A stretch of 64,000 bases of DNA from Ralstonia sp. UNC404CL21Col (GCF_000620465.1 NZ_JIBE01000003.1:496001-560000), one strand, 5' to 3'; counted from the first letter of the stretch, positions 15,740-26,141 are shown. Notes: generated by a model not told the origin, from the letters alone. Made by a program: numbers and translations.

Positions 15740-16737
15740 GGCAGGATCGGCTGACCGGCAAGCACGCGCGCCAGCTTGGCGCGGTCGATGTTTCCGCCGG
15801 TCAGCGGCAGGCCGACACGCTGGCCGGCAATCTGCCCGCGCTGCTGCCATGCCCCCGCCAGGGCTGCGGCCGCAGCGCCCTCGGCCACGTTGTGGGTGGT
15901 CGAGAAATACAGGCGAATCGCCTCCGCCACTTCGTCATCCGTCACCGCAATGATCTCGTCGACACCGGCGCGGATGACGTCAAGCGCGTTCGCGTCCGGC
16001 GTGCGGCACGCCAGCCCGTCGGCCAGCAGCGTCGACACGGGCGCCGACACCGCCGTACCGCTTTTGAACGACTGCTCGTAGCATCGTGCATGTGCCGACA
16101 CGACGCCGACAATGCGCGTCGACAGGCCCAGCGCATCGCGCGCCCGTACCGCCGCGCAAATCCCGGAACCCATGCCGATTGGCACGTAGACCACATCCAG
16201 CGGTGTGGCCTCGAAGAACTCCAGCCAGTAGCTTGCTACGCCGACGACCAAGTCCGGGTGATACGACGGCACGAAGTGCAAACCGCGTTCAGCGGCGAGT
16301 TGATCGGCCGCCTCGCGGCTGGCCTGGAAGTCGTCGCCCGCTTCGATCAGCTCTGCGCCGAACGCGCGCATGGCGGCGTTTTTCTCCACGCTATTGCCAT
16401 GCGGCACAACGATGGTGACAGCGACACCGTTGCGACGCGCCGCCCATGCAATCGACTGGCCATGATTGCCACGCGTCGCGGCGATCACACCGCGCACCTG
16501 GGGCTCGCGTTGGCGCAAGGCACGCAGATAGGTCAGCCCGCCCCGAAGCTTGAACGCGCCCACTTCGGTGTGGTTCTCATGCTTCACCCACACCGCTGCG
16601 CCCATGGCTTGCGAGAGCAACGGCCAACAATATTGCGGGGTCGGCGAAATCACCGCATGGACCACGCCGGCTGCCGCGCGCAGATGGCGCAATTCGGCGG
16701 CCCGGTCCAGCGACGCAGAGGTAGCAGTGAGCGACAT
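15736..16737 (-). CDS. Threonine/serine dehydratase-like PLP enzyme
   Basis: Fold-type II PLP enzyme of 333 residues. The PLP lysine is in [10 protein letters not shown] (about residue 62), substrate binding in [12 protein letters not shown], and the phosphate loop in [11 protein letters not shown]. There is no C-terminal ACT domain, so it resembles catabolic threonine dehydratase (TdcB type) rather than feedback-regulated IlvA. Related families with other substrates (serine racemase, hydroxyaspartate ammonia-lyase, ectoine-pathway EutB) cannot be excluded. The ATG at 16737 has GGAG upstream; a longer frame to 16773 lacks one. It lies alone between terC and thyA. Confidence 0.75.
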   Translation of the reverse strand: MSLTATSASLDRAAELRHLRAAAGVVHAVISPTPQYCWPLLSQAMGAAVWVKHENHTEVGAFKLRGGLTYLRALRQREPQVRGVIAATRGNHGQSIAWAARRNGVAVTIVVPHGNSVEKNAAMRAFGAELIEAGDDFQASREAADQLAAERGLHFVPSYHPDLVVGVASYWLEFFEATPLDVVYVPIGMGSGICAAVRARDALGLSTRIVGVVSAHARCYEQSFKSGTAVSAPVSTLLADGLACRTPDANALDVIRAGVDEIIAVTDDEVAEAIRLYFSTTHNVAEGAAAAALAGAWQQRGQIAGQRVGLPLTGGNIDRAKLARVLAGQPILP

Positions 16738-16897
16738 GGTTTCTCCAGCTGACAGTTGAAGCGATGGCGCCATCTTGCCCGCCCCGCGTGGCTGGCAACA
16801 TCGACAATTCCGCGCTTTGTCAGCCCAGCCGTGCTGCCCATTCGACCGGGCCAGTTTCCGGACACTGCCGGTACAGTCGACGCCGCGCCGGTCACGT

Positions 16898-16903
16898 TAC
16901 AAT
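16898..16903 (+). promoter_or_regulatory. -10 element upstream of thyA
   Basis: TACAAT at 16898-16903, followed by GCGG, lies 46 bp before the thyA ATG. The -35 region is weak. Confidence 0.4.
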
Positions 16904-16949
16904 GCGGCTCACCCGATTTCAGACGCCCAGCCTCTTCGCCCGCGCTCGC

Positions 16950-17744
16950 ATGAAGCCCTATCTCGACCTGATGCGCCATGTCTACGAACATGGCACCGAC
17001 AAAGCCGACCGCACCGGCACCGGCACGCGCTCCGTATTCGGCCACCAGATGCGCTTCAACCTTCAGGACGGCTTTCCGCTGGTCACCACCAAGAAGGTGC
17101 ACATCAAGTCCATCGTCTATGAGCTGCTGTGGTTCCTCCAGGGCTCGACCAACGTGCGCTGGCTGCAAGACAACGGCGTAACGATCTGGGACGAATGGGC
17201 CGACGCCGACGGCGAACTGGGCCCCGTCTACGGCTCGCAATGGCGCTCGTGGCCGACGCCCGACGGCGAACACATCGACCAGATCGCCGAGCTGATCGCG
17301 CAGATCAAGCGCAACCCCGATTCGCGCCGGCTGATCGTCTCCGCCTGGAACGTGGCGGACATCCCGCGCATGAAGCTGCCGCCCTGCCACGCGTTCTTCC
17401 AGTTCTATGTGGCCGACGGCAAGCTGTCGTGCCAGCTCTACCAGCGCAGCGCCGATATCTTCCTCGGCGTGCCATTCAACATTGCAAGCTACGCGCTGCT
17501 GGTGCACATGGTTGCGCAGCAGACCGGCCTCGATGTGGGCGATTTCGTCTGGACCGGAGGCGACTGCCACCTCTACAACAACCACTTCGAACAGGTGGAG
17601 ACGCAACTCGCGCGCGAACCGCTGCCGCTACCGAAACTGATCATCAAGCGCAAGCCCGAGAGCATCTTCGATTATCAGTACGAAGACTTCGAGATCGTCG
17701 GCTACCAGAGCCATCCCGCGATCAAAGCACCGGTGGCCGTGTAA
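16950..17744 (+). CDS. thyA: Thymidylate synthase
   Basis: Converts dUMP and methylene-tetrahydrofolate to dTMP and dihydrofolate. At 264 residues it equals E. coli ThyA. The start [18 protein letters not shown] at 16950 matches the family N-terminus; upstream in-frame codons are ignored. Visible residues include the catalytic cysteine in [13 protein letters not shown], the dUMP-binding [19 protein letters not shown] and HLYNNHFEQ. Dihydrofolate reductase follows 4 bp later, so the enzyme that recycles its product is made from the same mRNA. Confidence 0.97.
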   Translation: MKPYLDLMRHVYEHGTDKADRTGTGTRSVFGHQMRFNLQDGFPLVTTKKVHIKSIVYELLWFLQGSTNVRWLQDNGVTIWDEWADADGELGPVYGSQWRSWPTPDGEHIDQIAELIAQIKRNPDSRRLIVSAWNVADIPRMKLPPCHAFFQFYVADGKLSCQLYQRSADIFLGVPFNIASYALLVHMVAQQTGLDVGDFVWTGGDCHLYNNHFEQVETQLAREPLPLPKLIIKRKPESIFDYQYEDFEIVGYQSHPAIKAPVAV

Positions 17745-17748
17745 CCGT

Positions 17749-18252
17749 ATGACCATCCTGACGCTCATCGTCGCCCGCGCCCGCAATGGCGTGATTGGCC
17801 GCAACAACACCCTGCCCTGGCGCCTGCCCGAAGATCTTGCGCACTTCAAGCGCACAACCATGGGCGCGCCCATCGTGATGGGCCGCAAGACGTACGACTC
17901 GATCGGCCGTCCGCTGCCGGGCCGTCGCAACATTGTTGTTACGCGCAATGCCAAGCTCGAACTGCCCGGCTGCGAAATCGCGTATTCGATGGAAGACGCG
18001 CAGCGCCTGTGTGTGGGCGCCGAGCAGATTTTCCTGATCGGCGGCGCGCAACTGTATGCGGATGCCCTGCCGAGCGCGGATCGCCTGATCGTGACCGAGA
18101 TCGACGCCGATTTCGAAGGCGATGCGCATTTTCCCGCGCCGGACCCCAAGGTCTGGCGCGAAGTCTCCCGCGAGACGCACCACGCGGCAGCGCCCAACGA
18201 TTTCGACTACGCGTTCGTTACCTATGAACGCCCACCGTCGGACGAGCAGTAA
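17749..18252 (+). CDS. folA: Dihydrofolate reductase
   Basis: Reduces dihydrofolate to tetrahydrofolate with NADPH. The protein has 167 residues. Substrate and cofactor motifs include [22 protein letters not shown] (active-site Asp in PEDL), [16 protein letters not shown] and the [14 protein letters not shown] segment. The start is 4 bp after the thyA stop, an arrangement typical of coupled expression. The sequence looks chromosomal rather than like a plasmid-type trimethoprim-resistant Dfr. A strong terminator follows. Confidence 0.95.
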   Translation: MTILTLIVARARNGVIGRNNTLPWRLPEDLAHFKRTTMGAPIVMGRKTYDSIGRPLPGRRNIVVTRNAKLELPGCEIAYSMEDAQRLCVGAEQIFLIGGAQLYADALPSADRLIVTEIDADFEGDAHFPAPDPKVWREVSRETHHAAAPNDFDYAFVTYERPPSDEQ

Positions 18253-18266
18253 CCGCAGCAGGCAAT

Positions 18267-18299
18267 AAAAAACGCGCTCAGTTTCGAGCGCGTTTTTTT
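18267..18299. terminator. Bidirectional terminator between folA and pmbA
   Basis: AAAAAACGCGCTC and GAGCGCGTTTTTTT pair around the loop AGTTTC, between two convergent genes. Confidence 0.93.
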
Positions 18300-18316
18300 A
18301 TTTCGGCTGGGGCGAT

Positions 18317-19690
18317 TTATTCGCCGGCAATCGTCATCTGTTCAATGAGGATCGAGCCCGTTTCCTTCGTACCGCGCACCAGCGCATCCGCGCCAATGGC
18401 GACGATCTGGCGGAACATCTCGCCCAGGTTGCCGGCAATCGTGATCTCCTCCACCGGATACTGGATCACGCCGTTCTCGACCCAGTAGCCCGACGCACCG
18501 CGCGAATAGTCGCCGGTCACGTAGTTCACGCCCTGGCCCATCAGTTCGGTCACCAGCAGGCCGGTACCCATACGGCGCAGCATGCCGGCAAAGTCATCCT
18601 GGGGCGTCGTCTTGTCAGAGAACAGCGTCAGGTTGTGCGAGCCGCCCGCGTTGCCGGTGGTTTGCATGCCGAGCTTGCGCGCGGAATACGTCGACAGGAA
18701 GTAGCCTTCCACCACGCCGTTCTTCACCACATCGCGGCGCTGCGTACGTACGCCTTCCTCGTCGAAGGGCGCGCTACCCATCCCGTTGAGGACATGCGGG
18801 TCTTCCTTGATCTGCACATGCGGTGCGAAGACTTCCTTGCCCAGCGTATGGAGCAGGAACGTCGACTTGCGGTACAACGCGCCACCCGACACTGCCTGCA
18901 CGAACGCGCCCAGCAAACCTGCGGCGAGCGGCGCCTCGAACAACACCGGGCACTTGCGCGTGGTCAGTCGACGTGCGCCCAGACGTGCCAGCGCGCGTTC
19001 CGCGGCGTACTTGCCAATCGCTTCCGGCGCAGCCAGATCGTCCGGCGAGCGCTTCGACGAGTACCAGTCGTCGCGCTGCATATGCGCACCCGAACCGGCG
19101 ATCGGCGCGGCCAAAATGAAGTGACGCGAATATGGGTAGCCGCCCATGAAACCGCGCGACGTGGCCAGCACGAAGTGCGAATGCTGCGCCGAGATGCTCG
19201 AGCCATCGCTGTTGCGGATTTTCGGGCTCACGGCAAAGGCTGCGGCTTCAGCGGCGCGTGCGATGTCCACGGCCGCCTCGGCATCGATCATCCACGGGTG
19301 ATACAGCTGCAGGTCTTGCGGGTGCTTCTCCAGCAGTTCTTCTTCTGCCAAGCCGGCGCAGTCATCGTCGGCGGTGAAACGCGCGATGTTGTAGGCGGCC
19401 TCGACGGTGGATCGCAATGCCGCCGGCGAGAAATCCGACGTGCTGGCGTTGCCGCGCTTCTTGCCCAGCATGACCGTCACGCCAACGACCTTGTCGCGGT
19501 TCTGCTCGATGGTCTCGACCTCGCCCTTGCGTACTGTGACCGACAGGCCCTGGCCTTCGGAGATTTCCGTCGCGGCATCGGAGGCGCCGAGTTCGCGTGC
19601 AATGCGCAGCACATCGGTGGCCATCTCTTCGAGTTGTTCGCGGCGGTAGGCAAACACTGGGGCGGTCTTGGAATCGAGCGTTTGAGACAT
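18317..19690 (-). CDS. pmbA: Metalloprotease accessory protein PmbA/TldE
   Basis: The protein has 457 residues. Partner of TldD in a heteromeric protease that processes small peptides such as microcin B17 and CcdA. N-terminal VTVRKGEVETIEQNRD and GKKRGNASTSDFS, central DGSSISAQHSHF.. and GFMGGYPYSRHF, and C-terminal MGQGVNYVTGDYSRGASGYWVENG are typical. PmbA lacks the zinc motif carried by TldD, as expected. tldD is not in this window. The ATG at 19690 is preferred over a TTG 6 bp upstream. It diverges from darP. Confidence 0.9.
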   Translation of the reverse strand: MSQTLDSKTAPVFAYRREQLEEMATDVLRIARELGASDAATEISEGQGLSVTVRKGEVETIEQNRDKVVGVTVMLGKKRGNASTSDFSPAALRSTVEAAYNIARFTADDDCAGLAEEELLEKHPQDLQLYHPWMIDAEAAVDIARAAEAAAFAVSPKIRNSDGSSISAQHSHFVLATSRGFMGGYPYSRHFILAAPIAGSGAHMQRDDWYSSKRSPDDLAAPEAIGKYAAERALARLGARRLTTRKCPVLFEAPLAAGLLGAFVQAVSGGALYRKSTFLLHTLGKEVFAPHVQIKEDPHVLNGMGSAPFDEEGVRTQRRDVVKNGVVEGYFLSTYSARKLGMQTTGNAGGSHNLTLFSDKTTPQDDFAGMLRRMGTGLLVTELMGQGVNYVTGDYSRGASGYWVENGVIQYPVEEITIAGNLGEMFRQIVAIGADALVRGTKETGSILIEQMTIAGE

Positions 19691-19770
19691 AGGCAATGGA
19701 GGGGAGAAACGGGTGCCGCGATTTTGCCAAAAGCGGGCAAGAACTGGCGGAAACGCCCATCATAGCAAGA

Positions 19771-19776
19771 TACAAT
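19771..19776 (+). promoter_or_regulatory. -10 element of darP, possibly giving a leaderless mRNA
   Basis: TACAAT at 19771-19776 predicts a transcription start about 19783, at the ATG at 19784. An ATG at 19775 overlaps this element, which argues against that start. Confidence 0.35.
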
Positions 19777-19783
19777 GCGCGCC

Positions 19784-20401
19784 ATGAGCCGAGCATCCCG
19801 ACATAACCCCACGTATCTGCAACCCGTCGTGCGCACCGACATCGGTGACGAGGACGATCCGGATACGCCCAAGAGCAAATCGCAGCGCAAGCGCGAGGTC
19901 AACGCCTTGCAAGACCTGGGCGCGGCGCTGGAAGCGCTGCCCAAGGACAAACTCGCCAAGGTGCCGCTGCCCGAAAAGCTGGTCGACGCCCTGCGCGAGG
20001 CCAAACGCACCACCGCGCATGAAGGCAAGCGCCGCCAGATGCAGTACATCGGCAAGCTGATGCGCGCGCTGACCGACGAGGAAGTCGAGGCCATCCGCCG
20101 CGTCCTCGCCACCTTCGTCGGCGCCTCCAAGGCCGAGACCGCACGCCTGCATGCCATCGAACGTTGGCGCGATCGCCTGATTGCCAGCGACGACGCCATC
20201 ACCGAGTTCATTGCAGCGCACCCGGACGCCGACGTGCAGGCCTTGCGTACGCTCGTGCGCAATGCGCGCAAGGAAGCGCAGCTGGCCAAGCCGCCCAAGT
20301 CGTCGCGCGAACTGTTCCAGATGGTCAAGCAGGCCCTGTCCGGCAACGACCGCGACGTAGACGACGCCGATCAACCCGAAGCCGAAGACGACGAAGCATG
20401 A
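19784..20401 (+). CDS. darP: Ribosome biogenesis factor DarP (YjgA, DUF615)
   Basis: The protein has 205 residues. DarP binds pre-50S particles late in assembly of the peptidyl-transferase centre. It is highly charged and helical, with the family hallmarks [22 protein letters not shown] near residue 30, [13 protein letters not shown] near 85 and RWRDRLI near 125. The C-terminus is strongly acidic (residues 192-205). An in-frame ATG at 19775 would add three residues. The stop codon overlaps the next start (ATGA), so the two genes are translationally coupled. Confidence 0.88.
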   Translation: MSRASRHNPTYLQPVVRTDIGDEDDPDTPKSKSQRKREVNALQDLGAALEALPKDKLAKVPLPEKLVDALREAKRTTAHEGKRRQMQYIGKLMRALTDEEVEAIRRVLATFVGASKAETARLHAIERWRDRLIASDDAITEFIAAHPDADVQALRTLVRNARKEAQLAKPPKSSRELFQMVKQALSGNDRDVDDADQPEAEDDEA

Positions 20402-21045
20402 CAGCCCCTGCCCCCTCCGCGCCGATCACACGCCGCCACGCCGACGAGCTGATCGTCGGCTTTGTGTCGATTTCGGACCGCGCCTCGGCCGGCACGTATC
20501 AGGATGAAGGGATTCCGGCGCTGCGCGACTGGTTTGGCGCCGCGCTGTCTTCGCCGTGGCAAGGGGTAGAACGCCTGATTCCGGACGACCAGGCCACGAT
20601 TGCCGAAACATTGATCGACCTCGTCGACCATGCGGGCTGCGATCTGGTGCTCACCACGGGCGGCACCGGCCCGACGCGCCGCGATGTGACGCCCGAGGCC
20701 ACGCTGGCCGTCGCCACCAAGGAAATGCCGGGCTTTGGCGAGCAGATGCGCCAGATCAGCCTGCATTTCGTTCCGACGGCGATCTTGTCGCGTCAGGTGG
20801 CGGTGATCCGCGAGACGCCCTCACGCGCTGCGCTGATCATCAACCTGCCGGGTCAACCGCGCGCCATCAAGGAAACGCTCGAAGGCTTGAAGGATGTGGA
20901 GGGCCGCGCCACGGTGCCGGGCATCTTTGCGGCCGTGCCTTACTGCATCGATCTGGTCGGTGGCCCGTATGTCGAGACGCACGACAGCGTGGTCAAGGCC
21001 TGGCGCCCCAAGCACGCTGTGCGCGCAAAACCGCTGCAGGTCTGA
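20398..21045 (+). CDS. mog: Molybdopterin adenylyltransferase (MogA/MoaB family)
   Basis: The protein has 215 residues. It adenylates molybdopterin before molybdenum insertion. The nucleotide/pterin-binding core is visible as [23 protein letters not shown] and [18 protein letters not shown], followed by MPGFGEQMR and [16 protein letters not shown]. coli MogA is 195 residues; the extra length is a short N-terminal lead. ATG at 20398 overlaps the darP stop. MogA and MoaB are hard to separate by eye. Confidence 0.85.
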   Translation: MTAPAPSAPITRRHADELIVGFVSISDRASAGTYQDEGIPALRDWFGAALSSPWQGVERLIPDDQATIAETLIDLVDHAGCDLVLTTGGTGPTRRDVTPEATLAVATKEMPGFGEQMRQISLHFVPTAILSRQVAVIRETPSRAALIINLPGQPRAIKETLEGLKDVEGRATVPGIFAAVPYCIDLVGGPYVETHDSVVKAWRPKHAVRAKPLQV

Positions 21046-21705
21046 TTACGGGGCGACAGAAGACGCCAGCGCCTCAGCGTCCGGCGTTTGCGGCACATCG
21101 CGAATGAAGTGCTCGCGGTAATAGCGCAGCTCCTCGATCGACTCGATGATGTCTGCGAACGCCGTGTGCCGTTGGTGTTTCGTAAAGCCCTTGGCAATGG
21201 CCGGCTGCCAGCGCTTGCAGAGTTCCTTCAGCGTGGAGACGTCCAGGTTGCGGTAATGGAAGTACTCCTCCAGCTTGGGCATGTAGCGCGCCATGAAGCG
21301 GCGATCCTGGCAGATGGAGTTACCGCACATCGGCGACTTGCTCTTCGGCACCCACTTCTTGAGGAATGCCAGGAGTTCCGCTTCCGCTTCCGCTTCGGTC
21401 GTGGTCGACGCCTTGACCTTGTCGATGAGGCCCGAGCGGCCATGCGTGCCCTTGTTCCACGCGTCCATGCCGTCGAGCAGCTCGTCGGATTGATGGATCA
21501 CCAGCACGGGGCCTTCAGCCAGGATGTTCAGCTCCGAATCCGTCACCACCACGGCCACTTCGATGATGCGGTCGTTCTCAGGGCTCAGGCCGGTCATCTC
21601 CATATCGAGCCAGACCAGGTTGTTGTCGCTCTTGGCGGCAACACGGTTCGGGGTCGAGGGGGATGCGGCGGACGGGGAAACAGGGGTACTCACTGGGGTG
21701 CTCAC
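21046..21705 (-). CDS. orn: Oligoribonuclease
   Basis: 3'-5' exonuclease that degrades 2-5 nt RNAs and pGpG (end product of c-di-GMP breakdown). DEDDh residues are seen in [10 protein letters not shown] (Asp34, Glu36), in [14 protein letters not shown], in [10 protein letters not shown] and in HTAFADI. The protein has 219 residues against 181 in E. coli; the excess is a Ser/Thr/Pro-rich N-terminus ([16 protein letters not shown]) and an Ala-rich tail. There is no ATG before the catalytic core, so a GTG is used: 21705 or 21693 are both possible. It diverges from the M48 protease gene. Confidence 0.93.
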   Translation of the reverse strand: MSTPVSTPVSPSAASPSTPNRVAAKSDNNLVWLDMEMTGLSPENDRIIEVAVVVTDSELNILAEGPVLVIHQSDELLDGMDAWNKGTHGRSGLIDKVKASTTTEAEAEAELLAFLKKWVPKSKSPMCGNSICQDRRFMARYMPKLEEYFHYRNLDVSTLKELCKRWQPAIAKGFTKHQRHTAFADIIESIEELRYYREHFIRDVPQTPDAEALASSVAP

Positions 21706-21734
21706 TCAAGGGCCTTGAGAAAATGACTGAAGGC

Positions 21735-21740
21735 TATAAT
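21735..21740 (+). promoter_or_regulatory. -10 element upstream of the M48 protease gene
   Basis: A consensus TATAAT at 21735-21740 predicts a leader of about 25 nt before the ATG at 21770. TTGAGA upstream is too close (14 bp) to be a standard -35. Confidence 0.5.
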
Positions 21741-21769
21741 TTTCGCATATCTGATAGGTGTTTCCCCAT

Positions 21770-23029
21770 ATGCCCGCCTTTACCGCTGTCTTCCTGATCG
21801 CTCTTGTCCTGATGTCCGCCACGCGCCTGTGGCTGGCCGCGCGGCAAGTCCGTCACGTCGCGCGTCACCGTGATGCCGTGCCCGCGCAGTTTGCCGAGTC
21901 GATCACACTGGACATGCACCGCAAGGCCGCCGACTACACCATCGCCCGCACGCGCCTGGCAATGCTGGAAGTGCCGGTTCAGGCAGCCCTCCTGATCGCG
22001 TTGACGCTGCTTGGCGGGCTGAACTGGATCAACCAGGCCTGGTTGGGGGTGTTTGGCCCCGGCTACGCGTATGGCGTGGCGCTCATCGCGTCGGTCATCG
22101 CGATCAGCAGCGTGATCGAGTTGCCGTTTTCGCTGTATGCGCAGTTCGTCGTCGAAGAGCGCTTCGGCTTTAACCGCATGACGTTCAAGCTCTGGCTGGC
22201 CGACAACCTCAAGGGCCTGGCCATCGGTACCGTGCTGGGTCTGCCGCTGCTGCTGGCAGTGCTCTGGCTGATGGACAAGATGGGCGCGCACTGGTGGCTG
22301 TACACGTGGGTCGTGTGGATGGCGTTCATGCTGTTTGTGCAGGCCATCTACCCGAACGTGATCGCGCCGCTCTACAACAAGTTCACCCCGCTGCAGGACG
22401 AAGAGATGCGATCGCGCATCGAAAGCCTGCTCAAGCGCTGCGGCTTCGCCAGCAAGGGCCTCTTCGTGATGGACGGCAGCCGCCGCAGCGCCCACGGCAA
22501 CGCCTACTTCAGCGGCTTTGGCGCAACCAAGCGCATCGTCTTCTTCGACACGCTGCTCGCCCGGCTGAATCCGTCCGAGATGGAAGCCGTGCTTGCCCAT
22601 GAACTTGGGCATTTCAAGCGTCATCACATCACCAAGCGCATCGCCGTGACCTTCGTGCTGAGCCTCGGTGCGCTGGCGCTGCTCGGCTGGCTCATGACGC
22701 GCACGTGGTTCTACCTCGGCCTGGGCGTGGCGCCCAACCTGTTCTCCGACAACCATGCGCTGGCGCTGATGCTGTTTTTCCTGGTGCTGCCGGTGTTCAC
22801 ATTCTTCATCTCGCCGCTGGCGAGCCTGTCGTCACGCAAGGACGAATACGAAGCGGACGCCTTTGCCGCCGAGCACGCCGACGCCAATCAACTTGTCTCG
22901 GCGCTGGTCAAGCTGTTCCAGGACAACGCATCGACGCTCACGCCGGACCCGGTCTACTCAACGTTCTACTATTCGCACCCGACTGCATCGCAGCGCGTGG
23001 AGCGCCTCGTGCAGGCTCGCGCGGCATGA
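21770..23029 (+). CDS. M48 family metallopeptidase, Ste24/CAAX protease type
   Basis: Integral membrane zinc protease of 419 residues with the HELGH zinc motif at 277-281 ([14 protein letters not shown]), the third ligand in [13 protein letters not shown], and about seven hydrophobic helices. This is the Ste24p layout, with helices before and after the catalytic site, as opposed to the shorter HtpX. Bacterial members are thought to act in membrane protein quality control; the substrate is unknown. The ATG at 21770 is chosen over a GTG at 21758. The stop overlaps the rsgA start (ATGA). Confidence 0.88.
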   Translation: MPAFTAVFLIALVLMSATRLWLAARQVRHVARHRDAVPAQFAESITLDMHRKAADYTIARTRLAMLEVPVQAALLIALTLLGGLNWINQAWLGVFGPGYAYGVALIASVIAISSVIELPFSLYAQFVVEERFGFNRMTFKLWLADNLKGLAIGTVLGLPLLLAVLWLMDKMGAHWWLYTWVVWMAFMLFVQAIYPNVIAPLYNKFTPLQDEEMRSRIESLLKRCGFASKGLFVMDGSRRSAHGNAYFSGFGATKRIVFFDTLLARLNPSEMEAVLAHELGHFKRHHITKRIAVTFVLSLGALALLGWLMTRTWFYLGLGVAPNLFSDNHALALMLFFLVLPVFTFFISPLASLSSRKDEYEADAFAAEHADANQLVSALVKLFQDNASTLTPDPVYSTFYYSHPTASQRVERLVQARAA

Positions 23030-23973
23030 CGCGCGGCAAACCGGGCCGCGCCCATAAGCGGGCTGCCACTGGCGAACACGGGCTCGTCATCGCCGCGCAC
23101 GGGCGCCATTACCTGGTCGAACGCGAAGGGGGCGGTTTCCTGCAATGCTTCCCGCGGGGCAAACGCAGCGAATGTGCCGTGGGCGATCGGGTAGTCTATG
23201 AAGCCACCGCCGTCGATCAAGGCGTCGTGGTGCGTGTAGACGAGCGCCGCAACCTGCTCTATCGCTCCGATCAGTTCAAATCGAAGGTGCTGGCCGCGAA
23301 TCTGGATCAGGTCATCATCATGCTCGGCACCGAGCCGAGTTTTTCGGAAGACCTGCTCGGCCGCGCGCTCGTCGCCGCAGAATCCCTCGGCATCACCCCG
23401 CTGATCCTGCTCAACAAGATCGACCTGACCGCGCGACTGGAGACGGCTCGCTCACGCCTGGCGCTCTATCGAGACCTGGGCTACACCATCGTGGAACTGA
23501 CCGTGCACGGCGCGCCGGCAGCCGCGCATGCCGCGCTTGAACCGCACGTGGCGGGGCGGGCTTCGATCCTGATCGGGCAATCGGGCATGGGCAAGTCCTC
23601 GCTGCTGAATCTGCTGATTCCCGGCGTGGACGCGCAAACGCGCGAGATCTCCGAAAAGCTCGACTCCGGCAAGCACACCACCACGTTCACGCGGCTCTAT
23701 CACCTACCCGCAGAATGGGGCCAGGGCGGCGTGCTGATCGATTCGCCGGGCTTCCAGGAATTCGGCCTGCATCACCTCAGCGAAGGGATGCTGGAACGCG
23801 CCTTCCCGGAGTTCCGTCCGCGCCTGACCGAGTGCCGGTTTTATAACTGCCGGCACCTGCAGGAACCCGGCTGTGGCATTCTCGGTGCGATGGCCGAGGG
23901 CAAGATCGATCCACGCCGTCACCAGCTTTACGCGCAATTGCTGCACGAATCGGAACAGCAGAAGCCCTGGTAA
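23026..23973 (+). CDS. rsgA: Small-subunit ribosome biogenesis GTPase RsgA
   Basis: The protein has 315 residues. Circularly permuted GTPase that acts late in 30S assembly. The OB fold is at about 15-75, then motifs in the permuted order G4 NKID (130-133), G1 GQSGMGKSS (184-192) and G3 DSPG (239-242). A zinc knuckle follows with Cys270, Cys275, His277 and Cys283. ATG at 23026 overlaps the protease stop by 4 bp; a longer in-frame extension into the protease gene is rejected. Confidence 0.95.
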   Translation: MTRGKPGRAHKRAATGEHGLVIAAHGRHYLVEREGGGFLQCFPRGKRSECAVGDRVVYEATAVDQGVVVRVDERRNLLYRSDQFKSKVLAANLDQVIIMLGTEPSFSEDLLGRALVAAESLGITPLILLNKIDLTARLETARSRLALYRDLGYTIVELTVHGAPAAAHAALEPHVAGRASILIGQSGMGKSSLLNLLIPGVDAQTREISEKLDSGKHTTTFTRLYHLPAEWGQGGVLIDSPGFQEFGLHHLSEGMLERAFPEFRPRLTECRFYNCRHLQEPGCGILGAMAEGKIDPRRHQLYAQLLHESEQQKPW

Positions 23974-24003
23974 GGGCTTCGTCATACGCTCGTGGAGGGT
24001 GGG

Positions 24004-24318
24004 ATGAAGTTGCTGATCAGCAGTCCATCGCTCGGCATGGCGGCGCACTGGCAGAACGTGCTGTCCGCCGCCGGCATTCGCACCGAGCTGCGCAGCATCT
24101 ACTTGAGCAGTGTGGCGGGTGACGTCCCGCCGCAGGATTGCGCGGCGCAGGTCTGGCTGGTGAACCCGACGCAGGAAGCGCAGGCCCGTGTGCTGCTCGA
24201 TCAGGCACAGCACCCACCGACAGGCCCCGCATGGCGTTGCGCCTATTGTGGAGAGAGTCATGAACCGCAGTTCGCCCAGTGCTGGCGCTGCGGCAAAGAC
24301 CGCGAGAACGCGGCCTGA
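24004..24318 (+). CDS. DUF2007-domain protein with C-terminal zinc ribbon
   Basis: The protein has 104 residues. The N-terminal GlnB-like DUF2007 fold (MKLLISSPSLGMAAHWQNVLSAAGI.., VWLVNPTQEAQARVLL) is followed by a putative zinc ribbon, CAYCGES..QCWRCGKD (Cys80, Cys83, Cys94, Cys97 approximately). The family is annotated as a putative signal-transducing protein with no proven role. GGAGGGTGGG directly precedes the ATG at 24004. It lies 30 bp after rsgA and is probably cotranscribed. Confidence 0.8.
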   Translation: MKLLISSPSLGMAAHWQNVLSAAGIRTELRSIYLSSVAGDVPPQDCAAQVWLVNPTQEAQARVLLDQAQHPPTGPAWRCAYCGESHEPQFAQCWRCGKDRENAA

Positions 24319-24354
24319 TTGATCGATTCTTCAGCGGCTAGCTGTCGTGCCCCA

Positions 24355-25296
24355 TCAGCCGAGCCAGACGGCAATCGACAGCATTGCCAGCAGCAGCATC
24401 CACAGCACCACCGCGCGCCACACCAAGCCCACTGCTGACTGCAGCGTGCGCACGTTCGGCTCCTGCCCTACTTCCATCGGATAAGCGCCGTCCTCATCGG
24501 CAATGCTGTCGGCCGAATCGCGTTGCGGAATGGGCGTGCCAAGACGCACGCCGAGCGCGCCACCGCCCGCTGCCAGCAGGATGCCGTTCACTTCGTCGTT
24601 CCACTTGGCCGCACGGTTGCGCCACGCGTACACAGCATCCTCAAAGTTGCCGACGATGGAGAAGCCGATCGCAGTCAAGCGCGCGGGGATGTAGTCGATG
24701 ACGAAAAACGCCTGACGGGCGAACAGACCAAGCGCGGGGCTGCGTTCCGTCGACGTATCGCTCCAGTGGCGAGCGAGGTATTCAGCGCCGCGGTACAGCA
24801 CAACACCCGCCGGCCCAATCGGGACCAAGAACCAGAAGAACACGCCAAACACGTGACGATGCGCCGCCACGATCGCGCATTCGAGCGTGTGACGGACGAT
24901 CTCATTGACCGGCATGTCCGTCGTGTCGCGTCCCGACCACTCGTTCAGCAACAGGCGCGCGGTGACAACGTCATCGCTGCGCAACGCCTCATGGATGTCG
25001 GTGAAGTAGTGGCTGAACTGGCGGAAGCCGAGCGTCAAATACACCATCAGCACGTTCCACAGGAACGCCAGACCGAGGCTGATGGAAGACAGCAGGTAGT
25101 GCACCAGCGCCACGACCACCACAGCCGGCAGCGTGACCACGCACCAGGCAAGCACGGCGTCGCGACGATGGCCCGTATCGAACCATTCTTCTGCCCGTGC
25201 TGCCAGTGCGCGCACGACGTCGTAGATCGGGTTGTCCCGGCTGAGCGCACGGAACTGTTCGAGAATCAGCGCGCAGAGTACGGAGAAAAAAGTCAT
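24355..25296 (-). CDS. CobD/CbiB-family membrane protein
   Basis: The protein has 313 residues. Related to adenosylcobinamide-phosphate synthase CobD/CbiB and to AmpE, with an N-terminal MTFFSVLCALILEQFRAL and hydrophobic helices near 60-95, 150-180 and 290-312. The central region has ALRSDDVVTARLLLNEWSGRDT and FWFLVPIGPAGVVLYRGAEYLA. No other cobalamin gene is nearby, so an actual B12 role is uncertain. The start MTFFSV at 25296 is chosen because it matches the family N-terminus; the frame upstream of it is not family-like. The downstream neighbour in transcription is convergent DUF2007. Confidence 0.72.
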   Translation of the reverse strand: MTFFSVLCALILEQFRALSRDNPIYDVVRALAARAEEWFDTGHRRDAVLAWCVVTLPAVVVVALVHYLLSSISLGLAFLWNVLMVYLTLGFRQFSHYFTDIHEALRSDDVVTARLLLNEWSGRDTTDMPVNEIVRHTLECAIVAAHRHVFGVFFWFLVPIGPAGVVLYRGAEYLARHWSDTSTERSPALGLFARQAFFVIDYIPARLTAIGFSIVGNFEDAVYAWRNRAAKWNDEVNGILLAAGGGALGVRLGTPIPQRDSADSIADEDGAYPMEVGQEPNVRTLQSAVGLVWRAVVLWMLLLAMLSIAVWLG

Positions 25297-25403
25297 TGGA
25301 AGGGCGTTGCGAAGGCGCGGATCACGCCGTGAATGCGATGTGCAAGACGATAGCACACAGCGTGCGCGCAACAGCGCACAGGGCGCCCATATTCGCGCCG
25401 ACG

Positions 25404-26141
25404 CTACGCTGCCAGCAGGTGATAGAGGTTGCGCAGCATGCCGGCCGTCGCACCCCAGATGAAATGATGGCCGGCGTCAGGTGCCTGGTCGGATTGCCCA
25501 GACCGTCGATAAGGCATCGCATAGAAACGACGCACCCGGTCTTCCCATCGCAGCTCGCGCACTTGGTGGTTGGCCGGGTCCATCAAAAAGGCCAGCGGCA
25601 CTTCAAACACTTCGGCGACTTCACTGGGGTCCGGCTGCAGCGTGAAATCGGGCGCGAGCAATCCGACAATCGGGCTCACGTGAAAACCCGTTCCGGTGAT
25701 GTAGTCCGGCAAGCGACCGATCACTTCGATGTGATCGGCACTGATGCCAACCTCTTCCATCGTCTCGCGCAGCGCCGTGTCGACCATGTCGCGGTCAAAT
25801 TCTTCGCGTCCGCCGCCCGGGAAGCTGACCTGGCCGGCATGTTGGCTAAGCGACGCATTGCGCTGCGTCAGCAGCACCGTGAGCCCCGCCTCGCGCTGCA
25901 CGAGCGGTACGAGCACCGCCGCCTCGCGCAGCTTGAGCGACGCATCGATCAGGCGGGATTCATCCGTCTGTTCCGGGTGCCAGTCCGGCTGCTTCTGCAA
26001 CCGCTCGCGCACGAACTCCGCCGTCAGCCGCGAGCCCTCGAGCGCCGGCAACGATGCCTCGGTCGGCACCACCGGCAACTGCTCAGGATCGAACACGGGA
26101 CGGCGCATCGGATGGGAATGAAGGTTGTGGGCGGAAGACAT
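25404..26141 (-). CDS. CoA pyrophosphatase (Nudix, NudL/YeaB type)
   Basis: The protein has 245 residues. Hydrolyses CoA or its derivatives to phosphopantetheine and 3',5'-ADP. The Nudix box GGGREEFDRDMVDTALRETMEEVGI is complete, and just before it is the CoA-specific signature LLTQRNASLSQHAGQVSFPGG. The frame reaches a TTG at 26153; I use the ATG at 26141, while an ATG at 26108 is also possible. It lies between the CobD-like gene and the rplS terminator. Confidence 0.85.
   Translation of the reverse strand: MSSAHNLHSHPMRRPVFDPEQLPVVPTEASLPALEGSRLTAEFVRERLQKQPDWHPEQTDESRLIDASLKLREAAVLVPLVQREAGLTVLLTQRNASLSQHAGQVSFPGGGREEFDRDMVDTALRETMEEVGISADHIEVIGRLPDYITGTGFHVSPIVGLLAPDFTLQPDPSEVAEVFEVPLAFLMDPANHQVRELRWEDRVRRFYAMPYRRSGQSDQAPDAGHHFIWGATAGMLRNLYHLLAA

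Noticed and set aside
17749-18252. Plasmid-type trimethoprim-resistant dihydrofolate reductase
   Set aside because: It is coupled to thyA and looks like the native chromosomal enzyme.
22705-23025. An N-terminal extension of rsgA into the protease gene
   Set aside because: The real RsgA start is the ATG at 23026 in an ATGA overlap; the extension only reads the protease gene out of frame.
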